The notes under the pieces are model-generated. The model searched no databases, was not told the DNA's origin, and saw only the letters and a list, made by a program, of their open reading frames with translations. The position numbers and the translations under genes are program-made. Shown here one piece after another: positions 7,901-15,648 of a DNA stretch of 38,313 bases. Origin of the DNA: a virus; IMG/VR virus record IMGVR_UViG_3300021139_000049, positions 1 to 38,313 of that record. One strand, written 5' to 3'. The first letter of the stretch is position 1, and each line of letters begins with the position of its first letter.

Positions 7901-10900
7901 GAGCAGGTCCGCATCGGCCTTGATCCGCTCGTTCCGCGGGGCCATGCGCTTGAGGGTCTGGACCAGCTGGTCCCCGGAAGCGAAGCCCAGAACCTCGGCG
8001 GCAGACTGGGCATCCATCCCGCCCTCCTTCGCGTAGGTCCAGCGGGCCCCGTGGCGGGGCAGGTCCTTGAGCACGTCCTCGCCGAACTGCGCGACCAGGG
8101 CATCCTTGTTCAGCTTGATCGGGGTCCCCTCGACGGTCTTCCCCTCGGAAAGCGCCTTGAAGGCCACCTGGGCAGGGTCCGCGTCGATGTCCGCAGCCAC
8201 CTCTTCCCGGGCCTTGGCCAGCTCGTCCTTCCACCACTGGAGCCGGTCGCGCTGCGCCTCGCGGTTAAGCTTCTCGACCAGGGCGCCCTTGGCGTTCTCG
8301 ATCTCCCGCTCCTTCGTGGCCTTGTAGGCTTCGAAGGCGGCGTCCGTCATGCCAGCCTTCTCGGCGGACTCGAAGATCGGCTGCTCGCCGCCCAGCTGCT
8401 CTCGGGCCTGCTCGATCTCCCGGTCGCTGGCATAGATGCGGTCGAACACCCCGCGGACATCATCCGTGAGGTGCACGTTGAGGTCGGTGAGGCGCTGGTA
8501 GACGCCGGAGAGCCAGGTCTTAAAGCGGGCGAAGGGCCCCTGCAGGGCCTGGCTGGGGGCCTTGCCCTCGCGCAGGTAGGCCTCGTGAGCGCGCGCCAGC
8601 CACTCCTGATCCTCGGTGGTGAGCTCGGCCACGCTGCTTTTGCCCCGGGCCTCCAGGATGGTCTGCAGGTCTGCCTTGGTCTGCTCGGTGGCCTCGGGCC
8701 GCTCCGCCAGGTCCCCGAGCATCTTGACCCAGAAGTGGCCCAGCTCGTGGACGAAGGTCGAAGCGTTGGCCTTCTCCAGGATGGAGATCGAAACCTTGTT
8801 GTCCGGACCGAAGGTGATGGAGCCGCGGTTGTCCCCGGGCTCGTGGTTCAGACTTACTTGATTCCCTTCATCGCCAGGCCGTGCTTCAAGGCCTTGACCA
8901 TCGCCTCGCCCGAGGCCTTCCTGGTTTCGGGTGTCCAGGGCGCCGAGCGAATCTTGGGGGAGGCTTCTGTCGAGGAAGTCTCGGGCTTCTTGGCTGATCG
9001 GGAATCTTTGACCGGAGTGGTCTTCATAACCGTGCTCCCTAACCCTATGGTAGGCCTGAACGGCGCTCTGCGCAACGTCAGGGCGTGAATTGAGGTGCTC
9101 CACCAGGTAGTCCCGGGTGGCGTGGTCGGGGATGAGGGTGATGTCGGAAGGCTTGCCGTTGTTGTCCACGATGTTGAAGTGCACAAGCGGGTCGTGGCCG
9201 TAGTCGTCCATCAGGGTAAGGATCGTCTTGGGGGCCTCCTCGTGCGCGCCCACGAGCTGGTCGATGCCGACGAAGCGCCCCTTCTCCTCGGGGTCCGTGT
9301 GGCCTCGGAGGATGGTCCCCTCCACGGCCTTCTCCACGTCCCGCAGGGTGAAGTTGATCTCCACGGGCCGGGCGTTCTCGCCATCGTGGGCGGTGTCCAG
9401 GGCCAGGTCGATCATCTTCTTGGAGGAGCCCAGGTCCTTCATCGTGCCGTCAACGATGGTGTGGGCGTCCGAGTAGAGGTCGAAGGCCTTGGCCGCGGAG
9501 CCCTTCCCGGACCCTCCGCCGCCGGCCATGAAGACCACCTTCTCGTTGGGGCCCTGGATCGGCTCGGCCATCCGCTCCGCGTAGATCCGCTTGATGAAGG
9601 CGGAGACCTCGGAGTGGTGGTGCGGGACGGTGGCGGTGGGGTTCTCTCGGTAGTTCGGGTCCAGGCGCCGGGCGATGTCCACGTTCAGGAGCTTCCCGCC
9701 CTTGGTGTCGGGCAGGGCGTTGTATTCCTCCACGGTGCGGGGGTCGTTGTAGAGGTCGTGAGCCTCTTGGCGAATCTGGGCCGGGGTCTTCTCCACAGGC
9801 TGGAAGAGACTCTGCGCCTCCTCTGCCGGCGCAGCCTTGGGCTTGCCCTGCATCTCCTTGATGGAACCCTTCACGGCGCCCAGGGCCTGCTGGCGGATGG
9901 CCTCAGCCTCCTTGGCGCTGCGGGCCTGCTGGAGCTTGGTGGCGAACTCGTTGATCACGTCCCCCACGCCCGCGAGGTTCTTCATGGCCTCGAAGGTGCC
10001 CAGGGTCGTCCCGGCATCCTGCTTGATCCCGGCCGCGGCCTCCTTGTCCACGGTGGCGGCCTTGCCCACGGCCTCCTCGTAGCGGCCGCCGGTGAGGACC
10101 TGCCCGACCGTCTTGTCCGTGCGTAGCTTCGACCGGATGAAGCGGACCAGGTCCGTCTGCTGCTCCAGGGTGGACTGGTAGGACTCCTCAGAGCCGAAGA
10201 GCCCCTCCTCCTGGGTGGTGGTCACCTGGGAGCCCTTGATCCGGTCCAGCATGTCCCGCCAGAAGGGGCTGGTGATGTCCTCCGGGCCTTTCTTCTTGAG
10301 GACGGTGTTCAGTTCCTGGAGGGCCACACCCTGCTGCTCAGGGGTCAGGCCAGCCTTCCCGGTCTCGACCGCCAGGCGCTCGAACTCGGGGTCGCTCTTG
10401 GCCGCTGCGTACCATGGTTCGGACAGGCGGGAAAGCGCGAGGCCGTTGGTGACCACATCCTTGTTTGTGGGAATACCCAGGCGCTCAAGGTCGCCCAGGG
10501 TGTACTTCCCATCCCGGAAGAGGCTCGCAGCGTCCATGGCCGTGCCCTTGCCGGCGGCGATGTTCTGAATGGCTCCGGCGATCTTGGCTTCCTGGGCGTT
10601 CTTCGCATCGATGAATCGGACCTTGAGCCGATCCACGCCCAGTTTCTTCGCCAGGTCGTAGCGGTTGTGCCCGTTCACCACGTAGGTCTTGCCATCCGCA
10701 GGATCGCGCCAGGCGCTGATGGTGCCCGCGCTGTCTGGGTTCCAGACATTCACGCCCGCAAGGGCGCCGGATGCGCCGGTCTCCTTGTTCACCTGGTTGA
10801 CCCCAGTGGTCTCGTTCCGGCCCTTGTATTGGAACCGGCCAGGGTCCGCGGTGAGCTCGGAGGTGGGGATGGTGAAGTCCTCCCCGCTCGGCCGCAAGCC

Positions 10901-12718
10901 GGGGATGTCCTTGAAGGTGTCCGGTACGGTTCCGGTGAAGGGCTGCATGGGTGAGCCTTCCCCACCCGGCCCAGTGATGTTCAGGCCGTACTTCTCGAAC
11001 TGCTTGATCGGGTCCAGGCCCTCCCGCATGGACTGGGTCACAAGACCCCGAGCCAGGAGGGTCGCATTGTCCTCGGCGATAGCCGGAGTGAAGCGTCCGG
11101 TTGCCTCCAGGCGGTTCTGGATCTCTGGCTTGAGGGAGGTGAAGGCCCGGAACTGCTCGTCGGGGAGTTCAGTCTTGGCCTGCTCCACCATCTGAGCCAC
11201 ACGCTCGGGAGCGTTGGCCTCGTGCTCGGCCGCCTCGCGGATGGTCGTCCCGCCGGGCCGGACCCGAATGTCTTGGGCCAAGGCATTCATCTGGTCGGGC
11301 TTCAACTTGGCCAGGAAGTCAGCGGTGGGGATGACCACATCGGTCCCGGAGGTGATGGCCTCGGCGTAGTTCTTGGCACCTAGGCGGTCTGCTTCCTGGG
11401 CTGGGTCCAGACCCTGCTCCTGGAAGAAGGTGGTCAGCCTGTCAGCTGGGATCATCACGTTTTCGACGTTGGAATCCCGGAGGATCCCGCTCACCACATC
11501 ATGGAAGGCCTCGGGCGATCGGGCCTTGAGCGAGGAGGTAGAGGCGGCGCTGATCAGGCGCGGGAGCGTGTTCCCGACCTCAAACCCTGTCATGGAGACG
11601 ATGCCTTGGGGCAGACCAGACCAAAGAGGCGCCTCAGATCCATGCAACCGCCCCAGCGCGTTCTCCGCGGCCGTGACACCGGTCCCAAGCGTGACACCAC
11701 GCTTGCCGGCCTCTAGGATCTGGCCAAGGGCTGAGTTAGCCTGTGCAGGGTGTGGGACCTTGTTCATCAAGGCGTAGTTGATCCCAGCGCTCCCGAGACC
11801 CTCAGCCAAAGCAGTGACAGGGTCAGCACCCTCCTCGATGGCGCGCTGGTACTTCTCCTGGCCAGCGTTGGCCACAGTCGCCTGCATGCCCGCCTTCCCG
11901 GTCATGGCGAAGAAGGCGGCAGCCCCAGGGATTGAGGCCACAGTGTTCAGGGTGTCGCGGCCATACCAGTGGTAATCAGGGTTTGCGAATGGTTTTCCGG
12001 TGGTGGGGTCCATCAGGTATTGAGAAGGGCCTGTCTTTACGGGAGCCGCCCATCCCTGCCTCAGGGTGTTGGTTCCTTCCTGGATGTCGCCGCCGGTGGT
12101 CCCCGCGTCGAGCGGGTTTTTGATGGCTTCCCAGATCCTGCGGGCGGTCGTGTCGAGAGTCTGTGAGGTGGTTAGGAAATCCGCCAGGGAGCCAACAGTC
12201 TCGGCCGCCAGGGATGGGATGGTTGACGCGGTCTCGGCGGTCGAGAGGATGGGACCGCTGAATCCCATGCCAGCCGTAGAGGCCAGCGAGTAGGCCTCAT
12301 TCCTGGGCTTGTTGTGATTCAGCACCCGCAAGCGATCATTTTTGATCACTTCCCACTGGGCATCGGTGACGCCCTGGGGCCTTCCCTGGGATGCTCCTTC
12401 TATCTCCTGAAGGGTAGGAACATCATCATGCGCCACGGCAGCATTGCTGGGATCACTGAGCCATGACGCCGCCCGGGGGGCGTTGTTGATGAAGGCGTTG
12501 TAATCGAAGGCGTTCACCTTCGCCGCCGTGGCCAGGGGCTTCAGGTTGTCGTTGGCATAAGCCTGGGTCGTCCCCAACTGCTGGGCCGCGGCGCGCGCCT
12601 GAGCCTGCTGGTCGGGGTTCTGGCCCACCGCGTAGCCCATGGAGGACCGTAGCTGCTGGGCCTTGGCGTCCATCTCGGCCGCTTGGCTGAAGACCTGATC
12701 AAGCGGGTCCTGGCTCAT
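4979..12718 (-). CDS. Giant internal virion (ejection) protein, gp16-like and polyvalent
   Basis: This is one continuous frame of 2579 residues, about twice T7 gp16 (about 1300). It occupies the last ejection-protein slot after gp13-, gp14- and gp15-like genes, so it is probably packaged in the core and delivered into the cell. Domains seen: a ParB/DdrB-like region at about 615-730 (VVNGHNRYDLAKKLG); a P-loop at about 1064-1075 (MAGGGGSGKGSAAKAF) followed by VDGTMKD and a GRFVGIDQL block, like Zeta-type kinases; and a zinc-metallopeptidase motif HELGH at 1324-1328. Then come long charged helical segments to about 2000. The end, from about 2200, has hydrophobic stretches (STTLLTLLIPAVFGAY near 2426). 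No lytic transglycosylase motif is evident at the N-terminus. Family assignments come from motifs only; activities are inferred. Confidence 0.85.
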   Translation of the reverse strand: MSQDPLDQVFSQAAEMDAKAQQLRSSMGYAVGQNPDQQAQARAAAQQLGTTQAYANDNLKPLATAAKVNAFDYNAFINNAPRAASWLSDPSNAAVAHDDVPTLQEIEGASQGRPQGVTDAQWEVIKNDRLRVLNHNKPRNEAYSLASTAGMGFSGPILSTAETASTIPSLAAETVGSLADFLTTSQTLDTTARRIWEAIKNPLDAGTTGGDIQEGTNTLRQGWAAPVKTGPSQYLMDPTTGKPFANPDYHWYGRDTLNTVASIPGAAAFFAMTGKAGMQATVANAGQEKYQRAIEEGADPVTALAEGLGSAGINYALMNKVPHPAQANSALGQILEAGKRGVTLGTGVTAAENALGRLHGSEAPLWSGLPQGIVSMTGFEVGNTLPRLISAASTSSLKARSPEAFHDVVSGILRDSNVENVMIPADRLTTFFQEQGLDPAQEADRLGAKNYAEAITSGTDVVIPTADFLAKLKPDQMNALAQDIRVRPGGTTIREAAEHEANAPERVAQMVEQAKTELPDEQFRAFTSLKPEIQNRLEATGRFTPAIAEDNATLLARGLVTQSMREGLDPIKQFEKYGLNITGPGGEGSPMQPFTGTVPDTFKDIPGLRPSGEDFTIPTSELTADPGRFQYKGRNETTGVNQVNKETGASGALAGVNVWNPDSAGTISAWRDPADGKTYVVNGHNRYDLAKKLGVDRLKVRFIDAKNAQEAKIAGAIQNIAAGKGTAMDAASLFRDGKYTLGDLERLGIPTNKDVVTNGLALSRLSEPWYAAAKSDPEFERLAVETGKAGLTPEQQGVALQELNTVLKKKGPEDITSPFWRDMLDRIKGSQVTTTQEEGLFGSEESYQSTLEQQTDLVRFIRSKLRTDKTVGQVLTGGRYEEAVGKAATVDKEAAAGIKQDAGTTLGTFEAMKNLAGVGDVINEFATKLQQARSAKEAEAIRQQALGAVKGSIKEMQGKPKAAPAEEAQSLFQPVEKTPAQIRQEAHDLYNDPRTVEEYNALPDTKGGKLLNVDIARRLDPNYRENPTATVPHHHSEVSAFIKRIYAERMAEPIQGPNEKVVFMAGGGGSGKGSAAKAFDLYSDAHTIVDGTMKDLGSSKKMIDLALDTAHDGENARPVEINFTLRDVEKAVEGTILRGHTDPEEKGRFVGIDQLVGAHEEAPKTILTLMDDYGHDPLVHFNIVDNNGKPSDITLIPDHATRDYLVEHLNSRPDVAQSAVQAYHRVREHGYEDHSGQRFPISQEARDFLDRSLPQDSLGALDTRNQEGLGRGDGQGLEARPGDEGNQVSLNHEPGDNRGSITFGPDNKVSISILEKANASTFVHELGHFWVKMLGDLAERPEATEQTKADLQTILEARGKSSVAELTTEDQEWLARAHEAYLREGKAPSQALQGPFARFKTWLSGVYQRLTDLNVHLTDDVRGVFDRIYASDREIEQAREQLGGEQPIFESAEKAGMTDAAFEAYKATKEREIENAKGALVEKLNREAQRDRLQWWKDELAKAREEVAADIDADPAQVAFKALSEGKTVEGTPIKLNKDALVAQFGEDVLKDLPRHGARWTYAKEGGMDAQSAAEVLGFASGDQLVQTLKRMAPRNERIKADADLLMKQRHGDMLTDGSIAETALEVLHNADREKALMTELQALRKLQAQVKEGKAQARATVQEVPPIQTFKDAAQQLVEQTTVRDLEPYRYLVASRQASREAFKAMAGDDYATAGDAKQKELLNHFLYLESTKAKTEAGDIAAYGKDGQAGKFQAMLGKAGSDYRDQWNALAGRYEFSQVTNKELDNRKSLAEWAADQSAAGEEVAIDPSLYREGQAKNWREVPLSELRAVKDALKNIETIARRANKVTAEGKAIDFDVAVENLTNTATLNMKSKAVPLSGSTLTAGERLAAKARSANAALLPMEQLMDRLDGGDVTGPWHEHFMNRASEAQNKEHELAARLAIPIKEALAAIPTEIKHSMLDFTGIRLPGMDRDLNRKQLLSIALNRGNEQNWEKLLHGRGWTSMESQAEIGRGLAKLTAPEWEFAQKVWDAFESLRPEIGDLQRKMTGLEPQWVEARPFAAVDEKGNVIAHLKGGYYPLVADPGESGVGMRQDIDAGKGVMDSGSGYVRATTSTGYTKERTKATYPLLLDFEQIVTQHATKIAKDLAYREFVVDSNRLLTDQRVRDTLRETLGPEYEKQFMPWLRYQANNRNGSAVQGLGEVSRWMMQLRANAVVATMGFNLATTVVQFSGITRAQHYVEGGHLLRALGEFIAHPMDTTKMVRELSGEMANRAENYDRDMGGVMRGELTDSLAASANKTVRSLVLPVMKANSEVMKFAFHGITLADIAMGVPTWLGAYRQGLATHGDAARAVLEGDRAVRMTLPAAGAKDLAPIMRNHEFWKMATMYYGHFNKLYANMEDSAHKASVMAGNGNFLGATKQAASTTLLTLLIPAVFGAYIKNRGPADDENKAEWAILESLHFGASSIPLIRNIADTLKNGKSGKDFKFSPMFGIFEEQTQALMSLDKAAHGDAEWSKAGFDAAKAFGHTFGIGGTTQAVKSAHYLQQVSSGQERPANNYELVKNTLLGKNPAEGGHR

Positions 12719-14532
12719 TTGGCCGCCTTGTAGGTGCCATCGTCATTGAGCAAGCCCTGCTTCTTCGCCAGGAAGTAGGCCTGGGTGATGGCGTTCCGAG
12801 AGAGGTTCGGATTGCGCAGCTGGGCGAGCTTGATGAAGGCCACTGGGACCTGGTCCTCCACCTTGAAGGCCGGGGCCTTGGTCTCGCTAGTCCACCAGTG
12901 ATTCGAGGGATCCGTGATGATCGGCTGGATCTCGGCATCGATCAGCTTCTGGGTGTTCTCCTGGCTCCAGGGCTGCTGAGATGCGGACTGGATGAGCATG
13001 ATCTTGGCGTGGAGGTCCCCCACCAATGACCGAGAGGCATCATTCTCCTTGTCGGTGATCAAGCCGGCGCGCCGAAGGGAGCTCGTCAGCAGGTCATGGT
13101 CCACGGCGTAGTGCTGGACCTTGGCCTGCCCGAGCTGCATGTCCCCGACGGTGCTAACAAGGAGGCCGGTCATCTGCTTCCCAAGGCCGTCCGCATTGGA
13201 ATAAATGTCGTTCTTGGTGAGCGTCCCCGCCCTGGCCTTGGTCAGCAGGTCATTGAATAGGAAGCCACGATCAGCGATCTGCTGAGGCGTCAGGTTCTCC
13301 TGGTTCGCCTCCGCCTGGCGCTGCTTGTCGATGGCGTGGAGCTTTTCCTGTAGGTCAGCCTGGACGCTATCTGGCATCGCCAGGACGTTGTCCATGCTCA
13401 TGATGGCCCGCGTGGACTGCCCATCGAGCTTGGCCTTGACGGCGGTCCCAAAGAAGTCGGTCTGGGTCTGGCGGACTTCCTGGGCCTTGGCCGCCTGTTG
13501 CTCCCGCAGATGCTCCTTGGCCAGGTTGAAGACCTCGGGCGGAAGGTTGCGGTCGCGCAGATCGGCGAGCAGGGCGCTGTAGCTCGGGGGTGCCGCGAAA
13601 GGGTTGGCCTGCTCCACTTCCCCGTTAGGGTTCGGGGGCCCTGCATGGCCCAGGGCTGGGTTAGTCGCCTTGTCCCAGATGTCATTGGCCGCATCCTGGG
13701 CCTGCTGCTGGTTCGAAGCGTTCTTCGCTAGGTTGCTCATCTGGGCGATGGCTCCAGGCGTCATCTCCGAGGTGTGCTCCTTCAGGTAGGCCACGGCATC
13801 CTGAGGGCGGCCGGCCGTGATTAGGCCCTGGGCGATGGTGGTGTGGATCGGGCTCGCGGCCCCGACCTGCAGCGCCAGGTAGCTCGGATCGTCCTTGTTC
13901 ACGGGGATGCCGGTCAGAGTCGCTAGGTTGTCCGCCCCTGCTCGAGCCTGATGGAGGAAACTGGCCGCGATGTCGAACTGGCCGTTTGCCGCCGCGGTGG
14001 CTGCGGACTGGTTGGCCATCGTGATCGAGTCCTGCGCGTTGCCGACCTGGTACCCATGAAGCTGGCGGTCCTGGTGGGCCTGGACCTGGGGCATCACCTG
14101 CATGCTGTAGGCCGTGGCCATGTTGTCGATCATGGCCTGCTGGTTGGGGTTCTTCGCCGCGCCCCGGGCGTTGGCGACGAGGCCCTTCATGTCAGATCCG
14201 ACCTTGCCCACGAGATCAGTGGTGTCCTGGGACATGTCCGAAGGGATGTCACCCGTGGGCTGGCTGATCACGTCCTTCCCCAGAACCTGGGTGGCTTTCT
14301 GGAGGATCTGCTGGCCCGGCTTCTGGACCTGGTTCAGGAAGATGTCCGTGGCCACGGTCCGGTCGGCTTCGTTCTGGATGTGGGCCAGCTGCCCGGCGGC
14401 GCCCTGGATCTTCTCGCCCAGCTCCGCGCCGAAGGCATCGCCCGCCCCACGAAGGATCCGGTGAGGGTCAAGCTGGGCGTCCGGCGTCTGTTGGGCGGCG
14501 ACCTGGGGAGCGTTGTAGACCGGAATCTGCAT
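12715..14532 (-). CDS. Internal virion protein, gp15-like
   Basis: The 605-residue protein is mostly helical, rich in Gln and Ala, with no signal peptide and no enzymatic motif. Its N-terminus (MQIPVYNAPQVAAQQ) and its place between the gp14-like and giant gp16-like proteins fit the T7 gp15 role: a tube-forming core protein ejected across the periplasm ahead of DNA. Tetratricopeptide-like helical pairs are suggested at about 180-260 (LITAGRPQDAVAYLKEH). Its stop overlaps the next start in ATGA. Assignment is by synteny and composition. Confidence 0.75.
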   Translation of the reverse strand: MQIPVYNAPQVAAQQTPDAQLDPHRILRGAGDAFGAELGEKIQGAAGQLAHIQNEADRTVATDIFLNQVQKPGQQILQKATQVLGKDVISQPTGDIPSDMSQDTTDLVGKVGSDMKGLVANARGAAKNPNQQAMIDNMATAYSMQVMPQVQAHQDRQLHGYQVGNAQDSITMANQSAATAAANGQFDIAASFLHQARAGADNLATLTGIPVNKDDPSYLALQVGAASPIHTTIAQGLITAGRPQDAVAYLKEHTSEMTPGAIAQMSNLAKNASNQQQAQDAANDIWDKATNPALGHAGPPNPNGEVEQANPFAAPPSYSALLADLRDRNLPPEVFNLAKEHLREQQAAKAQEVRQTQTDFFGTAVKAKLDGQSTRAIMSMDNVLAMPDSVQADLQEKLHAIDKQRQAEANQENLTPQQIADRGFLFNDLLTKARAGTLTKNDIYSNADGLGKQMTGLLVSTVGDMQLGQAKVQHYAVDHDLLTSSLRRAGLITDKENDASRSLVGDLHAKIMLIQSASQQPWSQENTQKLIDAEIQPIITDPSNHWWTSETKAPAFKVEDQVPVAFIKLAQLRNPNLSRNAITQAYFLAKKQGLLNDDGTYKAAK

Positions 14533-14540
14533 GTCCTACC

Positions 14541-15188
14541 TCATTTCCCGAAGCCCTTGCCCCAGTTGGTTCCGACTCCGTAGGCATTCACGGATCCACT
14601 GAGGAGGCTTCCAGCGGCGCTGATGCCCGCACCCTGGCGCGCGTAGCTGCCCTGGAGCTGGTCCCCAACTGCCTGCGTCTGGAGGCCCCAGGCCTGCTTC
14701 AGAGCGTTGTTCCTGATCGTCAGGGCATCCAACTCCCCGAACTGGCTGGTCTGGTCCAGGACGCTCCCGAAGCTGCCCGAGCCTGCAACGGCCCCGGAGG
14801 CGCCCATGGCGGCCGTCTGCTGGCCCTCCACCTGGCGCACCTTGTTGCGCTGCTGCTCCTCGGCGATGGAGCCCATCTGGAGGGCCTCGTTGGAGCGCTG
14901 GGTGGCCACGTTGGCGTTGTAGTTCGCCATGTCGCTCTCAGCTTTGCCCTTCTGGACTTGGCCGTAGGCGGTGGCCGCAGTGCCTGCCAGGGCGGCGCCC
15001 GTGAGTAGGCTGGAAGACCCGGTTGCGGCTGTGGTGGTAGCAGCCGTCGATGCCGCCGTGGTTGCGGCTGTGGTTGCAGCGGTTGCTCCCGCCGTTTCAG
15101 CGCCAGCTACAGCGGCCGTGCCGGTGCCTGCGGTGAAGTAGGTCACAGCCGCGAGAGCGGCCAAGCCGATCATCTGGTTATTGCACAT
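14541..15188 (-). CDS. Internal virion protein, gp14-like
   Basis: The 215-residue protein has an N-terminal hydrophobic helix (about 5-35), a Thr/Ala-rich low-complexity linker (about 35-60), a second hydrophobic patch (about 60-75, SSLLTGAALAGTAATAY) and an amphipathic Gln-rich helical half (90-200) containing the NEALQMGSIAEEQQRN block typical of podovirus internal virion protein B. T7 gp14 is thought to form the outer-membrane channel during ejection. The low-complexity segment is alternating ACC/GCC-type codons. Start ATG at 15188 overlaps the preceding gene by 11 bases. Confidence 0.78.
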   Translation of the reverse strand: MCNNQMIGLAALAAVTYFTAGTGTAAVAGAETAGATAATTAATTAASTAATTTAATGSSSLLTGAALAGTAATAYGQVQKGKAESDMANYNANVATQRSNEALQMGSIAEEQQRNKVRQVEGQQTAAMGASGAVAGSGSFGSVLDQTSQFGELDALTIRNNALKQAWGLQTQAVGDQLQGSYARQGAGISAAGSLLSGSVNAYGVGTNWGKGFGK

Positions 15189-15648
15189 GAGCCCTCCAGA
15201 TCTGGAAGAGATGGAAGTCCATCCCGAGCGGACCGGCCGGGGCGGGAGGGTTGAACTGGAAGCCGACCCACTTCAGCCAACGAATGGCCACAGTGTTCCG
15301 GGCATCCACGAGGTTCATCAGCACGGGGAAGGTCTCCAGCCAGCGCCGCACCAGCGGCTTGGAGCCCTGGAGGAAGAAGCGGGCATGCTTGGTGATCTGG
15401 TCCGTGCCCACGGCCCAAGGGACGCCAGCCCCGCCCAGGAGGGAGCCGGGCACCACGCCGAAGACGCAGAACGGCACCCCATCAGCCAGGGCCACCCAGC
15501 ACTCAGAGGAGACCTCCAGGCCGCGCTTCATCACCTCCAAGGGGAGCTGGAGGCTGGAGGCCCAGAGCTCGTCAATGTCCGCCTGGCGCACATGGGGTGC
15601 CATGAGGCGGACGTGCCATTCGGTGGCGGGGACGATTTCATAGGTCAC
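15178..15648 (-). CDS. gp13-like protein (GNAT-like fold, virion morphogenesis)
   Basis: With the GTG start at 15648 this is 156 residues (start VTYEIVPATEWHVRLM). The GTG is chosen over a longer frame because GGGAGGAG lies upstream and the extension overlaps the nozzle gene with shadow-like composition. The pattern, with a C-terminal block ARNTVAIRWLKWVGF, matches the T7 gp13-like family, which has an acetyltransferase-like fold but a morphogenetic role in T7. It precedes the gp14-like gene as in T7-like phages. Catalysis is not implied. Confidence 0.72.
   Translation of the reverse strand: MTYEIVPATEWHVRLMAPHVRQADIDELWASSLQLPLEVMKRGLEVSSECWVALADGVPFCVFGVVPGSLLGGAGVPWAVGTDQITKHARFFLQGSKPLVRRWLETFPVLMNLVDARNTVAIRWLKWVGFQFNPPAPAGPLGMDFHLFQIWRAHVQ

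Noticed and set aside
1870-9088. Several long plus-strand open frames opposite the spike and giant protein (for example 1870-3168, 5948-7285, 7541-9088)
   Set aside because: They mirror minus-strand genes in GC-rich DNA, have composition rich in Gly, Val, His and Arg without domains, and would run against a well-supported operon.
8854-9186. Possible frameshift splitting the giant ejection protein
   Set aside because: A competing minus-strand frame exists here, but the main frame stays open with no stop and motifs on both sides (P-loop and HELGH) lie in the same frame. The local sequence is only less conserved-looking.
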